Counted from the stretch's first letter, positions 15,308 through 27,775 are shown. The stretch: DNA of 64,000 nucleotides from Flavobacterium aquidurense (GCA_900107365.1 FNPS01000004.1:310001-374000), one strand, 5' to 3'. Numbers and translations: made by a program. The notes: generated by a model not told the origin, from the sequence alone.

Positions 15308-18300
15308 ATGATAACAAATCAGACTGAAAGATTGAATTTTGCCTCTACAAAAAATATCCCTGACTATCCAGATTTCCTAGATGTTCAGGTTAAATCTTTT
15401 AAGGATTTCTTTCAATTAGAAACGAAATCTGACGAAAGAGGCAACGAAGGGTTATACAACACCTTCATGGAAAACTTTCCAATCACAGATACAAGAAATA
15501 ACTTTGTATTGGAATTCCTAGATTATTTTGTTGATCCGCCACGTTATACAATTCAAGAATGTATAGAGAGAGGTCTTACTTATAGTGTTCCTTTAAAAGC
15601 CAGGTTAAAACTATATTGTACAGATCCAGAACACGAAGATTTTGAAACTATTGTACAAGATGTTTATCTTGGAACAATACCTTATATGACTCCAAGCGGT
15701 ACTTTTGTTATCAATGGTGCTGAGCGTGTAGTAGTATCTCAACTACACCGTTCTCCTGGGGTTTTCTTTGGTCAATCATTCCATGCAAATGGTACAAAAC
15801 TTTATTCTGCCAGAGTAATTCCTTTTAAAGGTTCCTGGATAGAATTTTCTACAGATATCAATAGCGTAATGTACGCTTATATCGATAGAAAGAAAAAATT
15901 ACCGGTTACAACTTTATTCCGTGCAATCGGGTTCGAAAGAGATAAGGATATCCTTGAAATTTTCGACTTAGCTGAAGAAATTAAAGTTTCTAAAACTGGT
16001 ATTAAAAAATACATTGGAAGAAGACTTGCGGCACGTGTATTAAACACTTGGCATGAGGATTTCGTTGATGAGGATACTGGAGAGGTAGTTTCTATCGAAC
16101 GTAACGAAATCATTCTTGATAGAGATACTATTATCGACAAAGATAATGTTGAAGAAATCATTGATTCTAATGTAAAATCTATTTTGTTGCATAAAGAGGA
16201 TAATAATCAGGCAGATTATGCTATTATCCACAATACGTTGCAAAAAGATCCAACAAACTCTGAAAAAGAAGCTGTAGAGCACATTTACCGTCAGTTGCGT
16301 AACGCTGAACCGCCTGATGAGGAAACTGCTCGTGGTATTATAGATAAATTGTTCTTCTCTGATCAACGTTATAACTTAGGTGAAGTTGGTCGTTATAGAA
16401 TGAATAAAAAACTTGGTTTGGATATCCCAATGGAAAAGCAAGTGCTTACCAAAGAAGATATCATTACCATTGTAAAATATTTGATCGAATTAATCAACTC
16501 TAAAGCAGAGATTGATGATATTGATCACTTATCAAACCGTCGTGTTAGAACAGTTGGTGAACAATTGTCTCAACAATTCGGTGTTGGTTTAGCGCGTATG
16601 GCGAGAACTATTCGTGAGAGAATGAACGTTAGAGATAACGAGGTGTTTACACCAATTGATTTGATTAATGCTAAAACATTGTCGTCAGTTATCAACTCTT
16701 TCTTTGGTACTAACCAGTTATCTCAATTTATGGATCAAACGAATCCATTGGCTGAGATTACACACAAAAGAAGATTATCTGCACTTGGACCTGGTGGACT
16801 TTCGAGAGAGAGAGCTGGTTTCGAGGTTCGTGACGTTCACTATACACACTATGGTCGTTTATGTCCGATTGAAACTCCAGAGGGACCAAACATTGGTTTG
16901 ATTTCATCTCTTGGTGTTTATGCAAAAGTAAACGGAATGGGTTTCATCGAAACTCCATACCGTAAAGTTACAAATGGTGTAGTTGATTTAGAAAGTACTC
17001 CTATTTATTTAAGTGCTGAAGAAGAAGAAGGAAAAATGATTGCTCAGGCAAACATTGAAATGGATGCTACTGGTAAAATTACGGCAAGCAACGTTATTGC
17101 TCGTGAGGAAGGTGACTTCCCGGTTGTTGAACCATCTGCAGTACATTATACAGACGTTGCTCCTAACCAGATTGCTTCGATTTCTGCTTCATTGATTCCT
17201 TTCTTGGAACATGATGATGCGAATAGAGCCTTGATGGGATCTAACATGATGCGTCAGGCGGTTCCTTTGATCCGTCCGGAAGCTCCGATTGTTGGTACAG
17301 GTTTAGAGCGTCAGGTAGCTTCAGATTCTAGGGTATTGATTAATGCTGAGGGAGATGGAACTGTAGAATATGTTGATGCTAATATCATTACTATCAAATA
17401 CGACCGTACTGAAGATGAAAGAATGGTTAGTTTTGATGCTGATGAAAAAACGTACAACTTAATTAAATTTAGAAAAACCAATCAAGGTACAAGTATCAAC
17501 TTGAAACCAATCGTAAGAAAGGGTGACAGAGTTATTCTTGGACAAGTATTATCAGAAGGATATGCTACTCAAAATGGTGAATTAGCTTTAGGTAGAAACT
17601 TAAAAGTTGCGTTCATGCCATGGAAAGGGTATAACTTTGAGGATGCGATTGTGATTTCTGAAAAAGTAGTTCGTGATGATATTTTTACTTCTATCCACGT
17701 TGATGATTATTCATTAGAGGTTAGAGATACTAAGTTAGGAAATGAAGAGTTAACAAACGATATTCCTAACGTTTCTGAAGAAGCTACTAAAGATTTAGAT
17801 GAAAACGGTATGATCAGAATTGGAGCAGAGGTTAAACCTGGCGACATTTTGATCGGGAAAATTACACCAAAAGGAGAATCAGATCCTACTCCGGAAGAGA
17901 AATTGCTTCGTGCAATCTTCGGGGATAAAGCAGGTGATGTAAAAGATGCTTCATTAAAAGCTTCTCCATCTTTACATGGTGTAGTTCTTGACAAAAAATT
18001 ATTTGCAAGAGCCGTAAAAGATAAACGTAAACGTACTCAGGATAAAGATGCTTTAGGCGCTTTAGAAATGGAATTTGAAACTAAATTTGTTGAATTAAAA
18101 GACAGATTGGTTGAAAAATTATTCCTGATCGTTAACGGAAAAACATCTCAGGGTGTAATGAATGATTTGGGTGAAGAAGTTTTACCAAAAGGTAAAAAAT
18201 ATACTCAAAAAATGCTTTACGCAGTAGAGGATTTTGCTCACTTAAGCAAAGGTCAATGGGTTGCTGATGACGCTACAAATAAAATGGTTAATGATTTAAT

Positions 18301-19120
18301 TCATAACTATAAAATTAAGCTGAACGACTTACAAGGATCTTTAAGAAGAGAAAAATTCACTATTACAGTTGGAGATGAATTACCATCTGGAATATTGAAA
18401 TTAGCGAAAATTTATATCGCTAAAAAACGTAAACTGAAAGTAGGGGATAAAATGGCAGGACGTCACGGTAACAAAGGTATTGTTGCAAGAATCGTTCGTC
18501 ATGAAGATATGCCTTTCCTTGAAGACGGAACACCAGTAGATATCGTATTGAATCCACTTGGGGTACCTTCACGTATGAACATTGGTCAGATTTATGAAAC
18601 TGTTCTTGGATGGGCTGGACAAAATTTAGGTAGAAAATTTGCTACTCCAATTTTTGACGGTGCCACTTTAGATCAAATTAATGAATTAACTGATGAAGCC
18701 GGAGTACCACGTTTCGGACATACACACCTTTATGATGGTGGTACTGGAGAGCGTTTCCATCAAGCTGCAACTGTGGGTGTAATTTACATGCTTAAATTAG
18801 GACACATGGTTGATGATAAGATGCACGCACGTTCTATCGGACCATACTCGTTGATTACTCAACAACCACTTGGAGGTAAAGCTCAATTTGGAGGTCAGCG
18901 TTTTGGAGAGATGGAGGTTTGGGCACTTGAAGCTTATGGAGCATCAAGTACTCTTCGTGAAATCTTAACAGTTAAATCGGATGACGTTATTGGTAGAGCT
19001 AAAACTTACGAGGCTATCGTTAAAGGAGAATCTATGCCAGAACCGGGATTACCTGAATCATTCAATGTATTAATGCATGAATTAAAAGGTCTTGGACTTG
19101 ACATTCGTTTAGAAGAATAA
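15308..19120 (+). CDS. rpoB: DNA-directed RNA polymerase subunit beta
   Basis: 1270 residues from ATG 15308 (a TTG directly before it is not used). Conserved segments include the rifampicin region [17 protein letters not shown] and [12 protein letters not shown], the [14 protein letters not shown] motif, and the C-terminal [20 protein letters not shown]. It forms half of the catalytic cleft of RNA polymerase. No visible rifampicin-resistance-type disruption was noticed, but this was not compared with a reference. A 262-base gap with a terminator-like hairpin precedes it, suggesting partial uncoupling from rplL. Confidence 0.98.
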   Translation: MITNQTERLNFASTKNIPDYPDFLDVQVKSFKDFFQLETKSDERGNEGLYNTFMENFPITDTRNNFVLEFLDYFVDPPRYTIQECIERGLTYSVPLKARLKLYCTDPEHEDFETIVQDVYLGTIPYMTPSGTFVINGAERVVVSQLHRSPGVFFGQSFHANGTKLYSARVIPFKGSWIEFSTDINSVMYAYIDRKKKLPVTTLFRAIGFERDKDILEIFDLAEEIKVSKTGIKKYIGRRLAARVLNTWHEDFVDEDTGEVVSIERNEIILDRDTIIDKDNVEEIIDSNVKSILLHKEDNNQADYAIIHNTLQKDPTNSEKEAVEHIYRQLRNAEPPDEETARGIIDKLFFSDQRYNLGEVGRYRMNKKLGLDIPMEKQVLTKEDIITIVKYLIELINSKAEIDDIDHLSNRRVRTVGEQLSQQFGVGLARMARTIRERMNVRDNEVFTPIDLINAKTLSSVINSFFGTNQLSQFMDQTNPLAEITHKRRLSALGPGGLSRERAGFEVRDVHYTHYGRLCPIETPEGPNIGLISSLGVYAKVNGMGFIETPYRKVTNGVVDLESTPIYLSAEEEEGKMIAQANIEMDATGKITASNVIAREEGDFPVVEPSAVHYTDVAPNQIASISASLIPFLEHDDANRALMGSNMMRQAVPLIRPEAPIVGTGLERQVASDSRVLINAEGDGTVEYVDANIITIKYDRTEDERMVSFDADEKTYNLIKFRKTNQGTSINLKPIVRKGDRVILGQVLSEGYATQNGELALGRNLKVAFMPWKGYNFEDAIVISEKVVRDDIFTSIHVDDYSLEVRDTKLGNEELTNDIPNVSEEATKDLDENGMIRIGAEVKPGDILIGKITPKGESDPTPEEKLLRAIFGDKAGDVKDASLKASPSLHGVVLDKKLFARAVKDKRKRTQDKDALGALEMEFETKFVELKDRLVEKLFLIVNGKTSQGVMNDLGEEVLPKGKKYTQKMLYAVEDFAHLSKGQWVADDATNKMVNDLIHNYKIKLNDLQGSLRREKFTITVGDELPSGILKLAKIYIAKKRKLKVGDKMAGRHGNKGIVARIVRHEDMPFLEDGTPVDIVLNPLGVPSRMNIGQIYETVLGWAGQNLGRKFATPIFDGATLDQINELTDEAGVPRFGHTHLYDGGTGERFHQAATVGVIYMLKLGHMVDDKMHARSIGPYSLITQQPLGGKAQFGGQRFGEMEVWALEAYGASSTLREILTVKSDDVIGRAKTYEAIVKGESMPEPGLPESFNVLMHELKGLGLDIRLEE

Positions 19121-19136
19121 ATAAAGTTTTCAGTTA

Positions 19137-19174
19137 CAGTCTCAGTATTCAGATCACTCTGAAAGCTGAGACTG
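19137..19174. repeat. nested hairpin just after rpoB
   Basis: CAGTCTCAG/CTGAGACTG (19137-19145, 19166-19174) enclose TTCAGA/TCTGAA (19148-19153, 19158-19163) around a TCAC loop. There is no T run directly after, so it may be an RNA-processing or stability element rather than a terminator. Confidence 0.7.
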
Positions 19175-19317
19175 AAGCTGTTTATAAAATACCAGTTTTT
19201 AGGATTTATACCCGTAACCCGTTCCGATTTTTTATTTAAACTTTAAAAGTTTCATAATTAGCGCTTCAAGAATAAGTTTTGAAGTTTAGAGAAGTAACCC
19301 GAGGTAGTACTTTTAGT

Positions 19318-19391
19318 CTAAAGTCAAATGTCATAAAGTCTTAAAGTCCAGCAATGGCTTTCGACTTTCGACTTTCAAACTTTTGACTTAA
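19318..19391. repeat. long imperfect inverted repeat before rpoC
   Basis: Three AAAGTC words (19320, 19335, 19343) face three GACTT words (19363, 19370, 19385) and can fold into one long imperfect hairpin ending about 45 bases before rpoC. With the CTTCAA/TTTGAAG pair at 19264-19284 it fills most of the 317-base rpoB-rpoC gap, in which no gene is seen. Confidence 0.62.
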
Positions 19392-19437
19392 AATTAAAAT
19401 CAATTTTTTAATTGCAAATAAATCAATAGTAAAAACT

Positions 19438-22400
19438 ATGATGAATAATAGAAATAATAATAAAGATAAAAATCCAGTTAAAAGATTTAATAAAATCTCA
19501 ATTGGATTGGCTTCACCAGAATCTATCCTGAAAGAATCAAGAGGAGAGGTGTTGAAACCAGAAACTATCAACTACAGAACTCACAAACCAGAGCGTGACG
19601 GACTTTTCTGCGAAAGAATCTTCGGACCAGTTAAGGATTTTGAATGTGCTTGTGGTAAATACAAAAGAATTCGTTACAAAGGTATTATCTGTGACCGTTG
19701 TGGTGTTGAAGTTACGGAGAAAAAAGTACGTCGTGACAGAGTAGGACACATCAACCTTGTTGTGCCTATTGCTCATATCTGGTATTTCCGTTCTCTTCCA
19801 AACAAAATTGGTTATATCCTTGGTCTTCCATCTAAGAAATTAGATATGATCATTTACTACGAAAGATACGTAGTAATTCAGGCTGGTATTGCTAAAAATG
19901 CAGATGGAGAATCATTACAAAGATTAGATTTCTTAACTGAAGAAGAATATTTGAATATTTTAGACACTCTTCCACAGGAAAATCAATATTTAGATGATAT
20001 GGATCCTAATAAATTTGTTGCCAAAATGGGCGCAGAATGTATTATGGATTTATTAGCTCGTATCGATTTAGATGAGTTGTCTTACCAATTAAGACACAGT
20101 GCTAATAACGAAACGTCTAAACAACGTAAAACTGAAGCTTTAAAAAGATTACAGGTTGTTGAGTCTTTCCGTGAGTCTAACTTAAACCGCGAAAATCGTC
20201 CTGAATGGATGATCATGAAAGTGGTTCCTGTTATTCCACCAGAATTACGTCCGCTTGTACCACTTGATGGAGGTCGTTTTGCAACTTCAGATTTAAATGA
20301 CTTATACCGTCGTGTAATCATCCGTAACAATCGTTTGAAAAGATTAATGGAGATTAAAGCTCCAGAAGTTATCTTGAGAAACGAAAAACGTATGTTACAA
20401 GAATCTGTAGATTCATTATTTGATAACACTCGTAAAGCTTCTGCAGTTAAAACAGAATCTAACAGACCATTAAAATCATTATCAGATTCGTTAAAAGGTA
20501 AGCAAGGACGTTTCCGTCAAAACTTACTTGGTAAGCGTGTGGATTATTCTGCTCGTTCTGTAATTGTTGTTGGTCCTGAATTAAAATTATTCGAATGCGG
20601 ATTGCCAAAAGATATGGCATCTGAGTTATACAAACCTTTCGTAATCCGTAAATTGATTGAAAGAGGTATTGTTAAGACAGTAAAATCTGCTAAGAAAATC
20701 ATAGACAAAAAAGAGCCTGTAGTTTGGGATATCCTTGAAAATGTAATCAAAGGACACCCTGTATTACTTAACCGTGCTCCTACGTTACACAGACTTGGTA
20801 TTCAAGCTTTCCAACCAAAATTAATTGAAGGAAAAGCGATCCAATTGCACCCATTAGTATGTACGGCTTTCAACGCCGATTTTGATGGGGATCAGATGGC
20901 AGTTCACTTGCCATTAGGACCAGAGGCTATTTTAGAGGCACAATTATTAATGTTGGCTTCTCACAATATTCTTAACCCTGCAAATGGAGCTCCAATTACT
21001 GTACCTTCTCAGGATATGGTCTTGGGTCTATATTATATGACCAAAGAACGTATCTCAACACCAGAACATGTAATTTTAGGTCAAGACTTAACTTTCTATT
21101 CTGCTGAAGAAGTAAACATTGCATTAAACGAAGGAAGATTAGAATTAAATGCTCGTGTAAGAATCAGAGCAAAAGATTTTAATGACGCTGGAGAATTAGT
21201 GTTTAAAATTATTCAAACAACTGCAGGACGTGTATTATTTAATGAAGTAGTACCTGAAGCAGCTGGATATATCAATGATGTATTGACTAAGAAAAACCTT
21301 AGAGATATTATCGGACACATTTTAAGTGTGACTGATGTACCTACTACTGCAGCTTTCTTGGACAATATGAAAGATATGGGTTATAAATTCGCATTTAGAG
21401 GAGGTTTATCATTCTCTCTTGGTGATATTAGAATCCCGGAACAAAAAACAAAATTAATTGCAGATGCCAGAGAGCAAGTTGAAGGTATTTCTGTGAATTA
21501 TAACATGGGTCTTATTACCAATAACGAACGTTACAATCAGGTTATTGACGTATGGACTTCAGCAAATGCTCAGTTGACAGAATTAGCAATGAAAAATATT
21601 AGAGAAGACCAACAAGGTTTTAACTCTGTATATATGATGCTTGACTCTGGAGCGAGGGGTTCTAAGGAACAGATTCGTCAGTTAACTGGTATGCGTGGTT
21701 TGATGGCTAAGCCTAAAAAATCTACTGCTGGTGGTGGAGAAATTATTGAAAACCCGATTCTTTCTAACTTTAAGGAAGGTCTTTCTATTCTTGAGTACTT
21801 TATTTCTACTCACGGTGCTCGTAAAGGACTTGCGGATACGGCTCTTAAAACTGCCGATGCCGGATACTTGACAAGAAGACTTCATGACGTATCACAAGAT
21901 GTTATTGTTAACATCGAAGATTGTGGAACTTTAAGAGGTGTTGAAGTTTCAGCTTTGAAGAAAAATGAGGAAATCGTTGAATCATTAGGAGAAAGAATTT
22001 TAGGACGTGTTGCATTGCAAGATGTTATAAATCCACTTACTAATGAAGTAATGGTTCAATCTGGTCAACAAATTACTGAAGCAATTATGAGAACTATCGA
22101 AGCTTCTCCAATTGAAAAAGTAGAGGTTAGATCTCCATTAACTTGTGAAGCTTTAAAAGGTATTTGTGCTAAATGTTACGGTAGAAACTTAGCTACTGGT
22201 AAAATGACACAAAGAGGTGAAGCTGTCGGAGTTATTGCAGCTCAGTCTATTGGTGAGCCGGGTACACAGTTGACACTTCGTACGTTCCACGTTGGAGGGG
22301 TTGCTGGAGGTATTTCTGAAGAATCTAGTATTGTTACAAGATTCAACGGTAGACTTGAGATTGAAGATTTAAAAACTGTTAAAGGTGAGGATAGTGAAGG

Positions 22401-23748
22401 TAATGCGACTGATATCGTAGTATCACGTTCAACTGAATTAAAATTAGTTGATGAGAAAACTGGAATCGTTTTAAATACACACAATATTCCTTACGGATCT
22501 AGTATTTTTGTTAAGGATGGTGAATCAGTTACTAAAGGATCTGTGATCTGTAAGTGGGATCCATATAATGGTGTAATTGTTTCTGAATTTACTGGTAAAA
22601 TTGCTTACGAGGATTTAGAGCAAGGACAATCATTCATGGTTGAAATCGATGAGCAAACAGGATTCCAGGAAAAAGTAATTTCTGAAGCTAGAAATAAAAA
22701 ATTAATTCCAACTTTATTGGTTTACGGTAAAGAAGGTGAATTGATTCGTTCGTATAACTTACCAGTAGGAGCACACCTTATGGTTGAGAATGGTGAGAAA
22801 ATTAAAGCAGGTAAAGTATTGGTTAAAATTCCACGTCGTTCTTCTAAAGCGGGCGATATCACAGGAGGTTTACCAAGAATTACTGAGTTGCTTGAGGCTC
22901 GTAACCCTTCAAACCCAGCAGTTGTTTCTGAAATTGACGGTGTTGTTTCTTTTGGAAAAATCAAAAGAGGTAACCGTGAAATTGTTATCGAATCTAAATT
23001 TGGTGAGATTAAAAAGTATTTAGTTAAACTTTCTAGCCAAATCTTGGTACAGGAAAATGACTTCGTAAGAGCAGGAGTACCATTGTCTGACGGTGCAATT
23101 ACACCAGATGACATTTTAAGAATTCAAGGTCCAGCTGCTGTTCAACAATACTTGGTTAATGAAATTCAAGAGGTATACCGTTTACAAGGGGTAAAAATTA
23201 ATGACAAGCACTTTGAGGTAGTTATTCGTCAAATGATGCGTAAAGTAAGAGTTCAAGATCCAGGAGATACATTATTCCTAGAAGATCAATTGATTCACAC
23301 TAAAGATTTTATCGTTCAAAACGATAAATTATATGGTATGAAAGTAGTTGAAGATGCTGGAGATTCTGCTGTATTGAAACCAGGTCAAATTATTACACCT
23401 CGTGACTTACGTGATGAAAACTCATTGTTGAAACGAAATGATAAAAACCTTGTTGTAGCAAGAGATGTAATTACCGCAACTGCAACGCCAGTTTTACAAG
23501 GTATTACAAGAGCTTCGCTACAAACTAAATCATTCATCTCTGCTGCTTCTTTCCAGGAAACAACAAAAGTACTTAACGAAGCTGCTGTAGCTGGTAAAGT
23601 AGATGATTTAGAAGGATTAAAAGAAAATGTAATTGTTGGACACAGAATTCCTGCAGGAACTGGTATGAGAGAATACGATAACACTATCGTAGGATCTAAA
23701 GACGATTACAATGAAATGATGGCAAATAAAGAAGAATATATTTATTAA
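19438..23748 (+). CDS. rpoC: DNA-directed RNA polymerase subunit beta'
   Basis: 1436 residues; two consecutive ATGs (19438, 19441) are possible starts. The N-terminal zinc ribbon is [20 protein letters not shown]. The catalytic metal site is [12 protein letters not shown], and the second zinc cluster is [13 protein letters not shown]. The trigger-loop/bridge region ([20 protein letters not shown]) is intact. It completes the RNA polymerase core with beta. The unusually long repeat-filled gap to rpoB is noted separately. The DUF3467 gene starts 10 bases after the stop. Confidence 0.98.
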   Translation: MMNNRNNNKDKNPVKRFNKISIGLASPESILKESRGEVLKPETINYRTHKPERDGLFCERIFGPVKDFECACGKYKRIRYKGIICDRCGVEVTEKKVRRDRVGHINLVVPIAHIWYFRSLPNKIGYILGLPSKKLDMIIYYERYVVIQAGIAKNADGESLQRLDFLTEEEYLNILDTLPQENQYLDDMDPNKFVAKMGAECIMDLLARIDLDELSYQLRHSANNETSKQRKTEALKRLQVVESFRESNLNRENRPEWMIMKVVPVIPPELRPLVPLDGGRFATSDLNDLYRRVIIRNNRLKRLMEIKAPEVILRNEKRMLQESVDSLFDNTRKASAVKTESNRPLKSLSDSLKGKQGRFRQNLLGKRVDYSARSVIVVGPELKLFECGLPKDMASELYKPFVIRKLIERGIVKTVKSAKKIIDKKEPVVWDILENVIKGHPVLLNRAPTLHRLGIQAFQPKLIEGKAIQLHPLVCTAFNADFDGDQMAVHLPLGPEAILEAQLLMLASHNILNPANGAPITVPSQDMVLGLYYMTKERISTPEHVILGQDLTFYSAEEVNIALNEGRLELNARVRIRAKDFNDAGELVFKIIQTTAGRVLFNEVVPEAAGYINDVLTKKNLRDIIGHILSVTDVPTTAAFLDNMKDMGYKFAFRGGLSFSLGDIRIPEQKTKLIADAREQVEGISVNYNMGLITNNERYNQVIDVWTSANAQLTELAMKNIREDQQGFNSVYMMLDSGARGSKEQIRQLTGMRGLMAKPKKSTAGGGEIIENPILSNFKEGLSILEYFISTHGARKGLADTALKTADAGYLTRRLHDVSQDVIVNIEDCGTLRGVEVSALKKNEEIVESLGERILGRVALQDVINPLTNEVMVQSGQQITEAIMRTIEASPIEKVEVRSPLTCEALKGICAKCYGRNLATGKMTQRGEAVGVIAAQSIGEPGTQLTLRTFHVGGVAGGISEESSIVTRFNGRLEIEDLKTVKGEDSEGNATDIVVSRSTELKLVDEKTGIVLNTHNIPYGSSIFVKDGESVTKGSVICKWDPYNGVIVSEFTGKIAYEDLEQGQSFMVEIDEQTGFQEKVISEARNKKLIPTLLVYGKEGELIRSYNLPVGAHLMVENGEKIKAGKVLVKIPRRSSKAGDITGGLPRITELLEARNPSNPAVVSEIDGVVSFGKIKRGNREIVIESKFGEIKKYLVKLSSQILVQENDFVRAGVPLSDGAITPDDILRIQGPAAVQQYLVNEIQEVYRLQGVKINDKHFEVVIRQMMRKVRVQDPGDTLFLEDQLIHTKDFIVQNDKLYGMKVVEDAGDSAVLKPGQIITPRDLRDENSLLKRNDKNLVVARDVITATATPVLQGITRASLQTKSFISAASFQETTKVLNEAAVAGKVDDLEGLKENVIVGHRIPAGTGMREYDNTIVGSKDDYNEMMANKEEYIY

Positions 23749-23758
23749 TTAGGAAACT

Positions 23759-24070
23759 ATGAGTAATCCGAAACAACAACAGGAGCAAATTAATATTGAG
23801 TTGGATGAGACTATTGCAGAAGGAATTTATTCTAATCTTGCCATTATCAACCACTCATCATCAGAGTTTGTTTTAGATTTTGTGAGCATTATGCCAGGTA
23901 TTCCTAAAGCCAAGGTAAAGTCAAGAATTGTTTTGACACCACAACATGCTAAAAGATTATTGAAGGCAATAGGTGAAAATATTCATCGTTTTGAAGCCGC
24001 TCATGGCGAAATTAAAGACACTGAACAAGCACCAATTCCGCTTAATTTTGGTCCGGCAGGACAAGCATAA
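23759..24070 (+). CDS. DUF3467 family protein
   Basis: 103 residues. The family core is visible as YSNLAIINHSSSEFVLDFVSIMPG and KSRIVLTPQHAKRLLKAIGENI. It is small, soluble, and has no signal peptide or membrane helix. No function is established for DUF3467. Its position 10 bases downstream of rpoC, with a terminator right after, shows it belongs to the rpo transcript, so a role linked to transcription is a reasonable but unproved guess. Confidence 0.88.
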   Translation: MSNPKQQQEQINIELDETIAEGIYSNLAIINHSSSEFVLDFVSIMPGIPKAKVKSRIVLTPQHAKRLLKAIGENIHRFEAAHGEIKDTEQAPIPLNFGPAGQA

Positions 24071-24075
24071 ATTAG

Positions 24076-24103
24076 AAAAGCCCCAGTAATGGGGCTTTTT
24101 TTT
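24076..24103 (+). terminator. intrinsic terminator of the rpoBC-DUF3467 unit
   Basis: AAAAGCCCC and GGGGCTTTT arms around a short loop are followed by a T run, 5 bases after the DUF3467 stop. Confidence 0.92.
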
Positions 24104-24263
24104 GCTCAAAATCTAAAATTAAATGCACTTTAACCGATTTAATTTTACTTTCGTCGACTTAATTTTCTTCTTACGTGACATTTCTCTAAATTAGTATTTC
24201 CTAATAGAAAAGATTTATTTTTTGGAATATAATGACTTAGTAAGGTTGGTTTAATTCAAATTA

Positions 24264-24299
24264 AAAAAAAGCGCTAATTATATAATTAGCGCTTTTTTT
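24264..24299. terminator. bidirectional intrinsic terminator before the prfC 3' end
   Basis: GCGCTAATTAT/ATAATTAGCGC is a perfect palindrome flanked by A7 and T7. It faces the convergent prfC gene. The stretch 24104-24263 between the two terminators is AT-rich with no gene seen. Confidence 0.88.
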
Positions 24300-24318
24300 A
24301 TGATGTTGAAATTGGAAT

Positions 24319-25908
24319 TTAGTCAAATTCAGAAGTGAAAAATAATTTCACACTTGGATATTTACTTTGTGTCATTTGAATTGTAAAATCGGAATCGGCT
24401 AAGAATACCAATTGGCCATATTTATCGTGTGCCAGGAATTTTTGTTTGATTCGTTTAAATTCTTTAAACTCATCATTTTTGGCATCGTCAGGTTTTACCC
24501 AACAAGCTTTATGAACCGGGAAGTTTTCATAAGTACATTTTGCACCATACTCATGTTCTAAACGGTATTGAATTACTTCATATTGAAGTGCTCCAACAGT
24601 TCCAATAACTTTACGGTTGTTCATCTCTAATGTAAATAACTGAGCAACACCTTCATCCATTAACTGATCTACACCTTTGTCCAATTGCTTGGCTTTCATT
24701 GGGTCAGCATTATTAATGTATCTAAAATGTTCTGGAGAGAAACTTGGAATTCCTTTGAAACTCATTATTTCGCCTTCTGTTAAAGTATCTCCAATTTTAA
24801 AGTTTCCTGTATCATGCAAACCAACGATGTCGCCAGGATATGAAATATCTACAATCTCTTTTTTCTCAGCAAAGAATGCATTTGGACTGGAGAATTTTAA
24901 ATTTTTCTTTTGACGAACGTGATAGTAAGGTTTGTTTCTTTCAAAAGTTCCTGAAACAATTTTGATAAAAGCTAAACGATCTCTGTGTTTTGGATCCATA
25001 TTGGCATGGATTTTAAACACAAATCCTGTCATTTTTTCTTCTTTTGGATCAACTAAACGAGTTTCAGAATCTTTTGGTCTTGGAGAAGGAGCGATAGTTA
25101 CAAAACAATCTAACAATTCACGAACTCCAAAATTATTTAAAGCCGAACCAAAAAATACAGGTTGGATTTTTCCGTCTAAATAATCCTGACGTTCAAATTT
25201 TGGATAAACTTCATCGATTAATTCTAATTCTTCACGTAGTTTATCTGCAGGTTTTTGACCAATTATTTTTTCTAATTCAGGATTTTGAACATCTGAAAAA
25301 GCAATAGTTTCTTCAATATTTTTACGGCTGTCTCCGCTAAATAGATTGATGTTTTGTTCCCATAAATTGTAAATTCCCTGAAAATCATAACCCATTCCGA
25401 TTGGGAAACTCAAAGGAGTAACTGTTAAACCTAATTTCTGTTCAACTTCATCCATTAAGTCAAAAGCATCTTTTCCTTCACGGTCTAATTTATTGATGAA
25501 AACGATCATCGGAATATTTCTCATTCTACAAACTGCAACTAGTTTTTCAGTTTGTTCCTCGACTCCTTTTGCAACGTCTATAACGACAATAACACTATCT
25601 ACAGCAGTTAGAGTTCTAAATGTATCTTCGGCAAAATCCTTGTGTCCTGGCGTATCAAGAATATTGATTTTTTTGTCTTTATAATTAAAAGCAAGTACGG
25701 ATGTAGAAACCGAAATACCTCTTTGGCGTTCGATTTCCATGAAATCACTCGTTGCTCCTTTTTTGATTTTATTATTTTTTACTGCACCAGCTTCCTGAAT
25801 TGCACCTCCAAACAATAATAACTTTTCAGTTAAAGTTGTTTTACCGGCATCGGGATGCGATATAATTCCGAATGTTCTTCTGCGTTGTATTTCTTTTAAA
25901 AAGCTCAT
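24319..25908 (-). CDS. prfC: peptide chain release factor 3
   Basis: 529 residues, the family length. It is a translational GTPase that recycles RF1/RF2. The G motifs are HPDAGKTTLTEKLL (G1), RQRGISVSTSV (G2), DTPGHKDFAEDT (G3) and NKLDREGKD (G4). The segment MTGFVFKIHANMDPKHRDRL is typical of RF3 rather than EF-G. It is transcribed convergently to the rpo operon, with its own upstream TACTTTTG box. Confidence 0.95.
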   Translation of the reverse strand: MSFLKEIQRRRTFGIISHPDAGKTTLTEKLLLFGGAIQEAGAVKNNKIKKGATSDFMEIERQRGISVSTSVLAFNYKDKKINILDTPGHKDFAEDTFRTLTAVDSVIVVIDVAKGVEEQTEKLVAVCRMRNIPMIVFINKLDREGKDAFDLMDEVEQKLGLTVTPLSFPIGMGYDFQGIYNLWEQNINLFSGDSRKNIEETIAFSDVQNPELEKIIGQKPADKLREELELIDEVYPKFERQDYLDGKIQPVFFGSALNNFGVRELLDCFVTIAPSPRPKDSETRLVDPKEEKMTGFVFKIHANMDPKHRDRLAFIKIVSGTFERNKPYYHVRQKKNLKFSSPNAFFAEKKEIVDISYPGDIVGLHDTGNFKIGDTLTEGEIMSFKGIPSFSPEHFRYINNADPMKAKQLDKGVDQLMDEGVAQLFTLEMNNRKVIGTVGALQYEVIQYRLEHEYGAKCTYENFPVHKACWVKPDDAKNDEFKEFKRIKQKFLAHDKYGQLVFLADSDFTIQMTQSKYPSVKLFFTSEFD

Positions 25909-25927
25909 ATTTTGTATAAATAGGTTG

Positions 25928-25935
25928 CAAAAGTA
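25928..25935 (-). promoter_or_regulatory. candidate -7 promoter box of prfC
   Basis: TACTTTTG is read on the minus strand (CAAAAGTA on plus), 20 bases upstream of the start codon. The -33 element is unclear. The remaining sequence up to 26190 is AT-rich with no gene recognised. Confidence 0.55.
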
Positions 25936-26193
25936 CTATTAATTACGGCTTAATAAAAATATTCACTTCTATAATTTAGAAGTCGTTACTTTATAAATAG
26001 AAACTTTTTAAGTAAAAAAAGACTCTTTTTTTAGCTGTTCACGTTTTTGTCTGTATTTTTCAATAAAGTAATTCCTAAAAAAAGGGAAACAGGATTTGGT
26101 CCACTTTTTAATGAATAATTATCGATAAATCAGTTCTATTTGTGAAATTGAAATGTGAGCCATATAATTTTTTGTTAATAGTATGGCTGATAG

Positions 26194-26223
26194 TTGTATT
26201 ATGTGATTGAATTGTTATTTTTG
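26194..26223 (+). promoter_or_regulatory. promoter of the SurA-like gene
   Basis: A -33 TTG (26194-26196) and a -7 TATTTTTG (26216-26223) with a 19-base spacer give a near-consensus Bacteroidota promoter. The leader to the ATG at 26329 is then about 100 bases. Confidence 0.62.
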
Positions 26224-26328
26224 TTCGTTATAAGTTAAAAAGAACTAGATCTTAATTATTTAGTGATTTTTACTATTAAGAAAGAAGTACGAAGGCAAGA
26301 TCTTTACATTCAAATTAAATTTAAAATA

Positions 26329-27759
26329 ATGTTATTAAAAAAATTACAGCTAAAAACAATTGATTACAAACTTGTAGTAACAATGTGTTTTTTACTTTTT
26401 TTCAGCTCAATTGTTTCAGCTCAGGAAATTATTCCAGATGTTGTGGCTCAAAAACCAGTCGAAGTTCCTACTGGACAGAAGCTAAAAGTTGACGGTATTA
26501 TTGCTACTGTTGGAGATTATATTGTTTTAGATTCAGATATTGATAAAGGATTTTTAGAGATTACAGCTCAAGGTGGAAATGTAAAAGATATTACAAGATG
26601 TCAGATGCTAGGTAAGCTTTTAGAAGATAAACTATATGCACACCAGGCCATTCAGGACAGTATCATTGTTAGTGATGCAGAAGTAAGGGGAATGATGGAA
26701 GACCGACTAAACTATATGGTAAAACAAGTTGGTGATATTAATAAAGTAGTTGAATACTATAAAAAAAGTTCTGTTGAGGAGTTTAAAACTTATTTTGCAG
26801 ATATCTTAAAAGAGCAAAAATTATCTTCAGAAATGAGAGATAAAATTGTTGATGGTGTACAAATTACGCCTGAAGAGGTTCGTAATTTCTTTAAAAAAAT
26901 ACCAAAAGAGGATTTGCCAACTTTTGGAGCAGAGATGGAAGTAGCACAGATTGTGGTTGAGCCAAAAGTTTCAAAAGAAGATGAACAAAAAGTAATTGAT
27001 AGATTAAATGCTATTAGAAAAGATGTTCTTGAGGGATCAAGTTTTGCTACAAAAGCAGTTTTATATTCGCAAGATCCCGGATCTTCATCAAACGGTGGGT
27101 ATTATAAAATGACCAGAAAAACACCTTTTGTAAAAGAATTTAAGGATGTAGCATTTAGTTTGCAGGAAGGTGAAATTTCGGAGCCTTTTAAGACAAATTT
27201 TGGATATCATATTATCATGATTGATAAAATTAAAGGTCAGGAAGTAGAGTTGCGACATATTTTAATTTCACCAACTGTTTCTGAAGATGCGTTAAAGGAA
27301 GCAAAAGAAAGAATTACCAACATTAGAAAAAAGATAGAATCTAAAGAAATCACTTTTGCTGATGCTGCCAGAACTGAGTCTGATGAAAAAGAAACAAGAG
27401 CAAATGGAGGAATCCTTATAAATCCTAATACGCAGGACACCCGTTTTGAATTGACTAAAATGGATCCAACATTATACAATCAGGTTTCAAATTTAAAAGA
27501 TACTGAAATTTCACAACCACTTTTAAGTACAGATGATAAAGGGAAAAAAACGTATAAATTAATTACTGTTACCAACAGAATTGATGAACACGTTGCTGAT
27601 TATGCTAAAGATTATACAAAAATTAAAGATTTAGCATTGAAAGAAAAACAGATTGAAGCAATTGGAAAATGGTTTGATACAAAGATTAAAGATACTTATA
27701 TTAAAATTATTGGAGAATACAGAGATTGTGCTTTTGCAAACAACTGGTTGAAAAAATAA
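26329..27759 (+). CDS. SurA-like periplasmic peptidyl-prolyl isomerase
   Basis: 476 residues from ATG 26329; an earlier in-frame ATT at 26263 would add residues ahead of the signal peptide. The signal peptide hydrophobic core is LVVTMCFLLFFSSIVSA. It is followed by a SurA N-terminal-type domain (DGIIATVGDYIVLDSDIDKG) and two parvulin/PpiC domains (around ASVGGYY-type SSSNGGYYKMTRKTPFVKEF, and VELRHILISPTVSEDALKEA). The family chaperones unfolded beta-barrel proteins to the BAM complex. Two Cys residues (CQ in the N-domain, CAF near the end) may form a disulfide, which is inference. It ends in a terminator before the MoxR gene. Confidence 0.9.
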   Translation: MLLKKLQLKTIDYKLVVTMCFLLFFSSIVSAQEIIPDVVAQKPVEVPTGQKLKVDGIIATVGDYIVLDSDIDKGFLEITAQGGNVKDITRCQMLGKLLEDKLYAHQAIQDSIIVSDAEVRGMMEDRLNYMVKQVGDINKVVEYYKKSSVEEFKTYFADILKEQKLSSEMRDKIVDGVQITPEEVRNFFKKIPKEDLPTFGAEMEVAQIVVEPKVSKEDEQKVIDRLNAIRKDVLEGSSFATKAVLYSQDPGSSSNGGYYKMTRKTPFVKEFKDVAFSLQEGEISEPFKTNFGYHIIMIDKIKGQEVELRHILISPTVSEDALKEAKERITNIRKKIESKEITFADAARTESDEKETRANGGILINPNTQDTRFELTKMDPTLYNQVSNLKDTEISQPLLSTDDKGKKTYKLITVTNRIDEHVADYAKDYTKIKDLALKEKQIEAIGKWFDTKIKDTYIKIIGEYRDCAFANNWLKK

Positions 27760-27775
27760 TTTTTATTAAATAAAT

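Noticed and set aside
16040..16366. Antisense reading frames inside rpoB, rpoC, dnaE and other large genes
   Set aside because: They are complementary-strand shadows without family motifs, start signals or codon bias.
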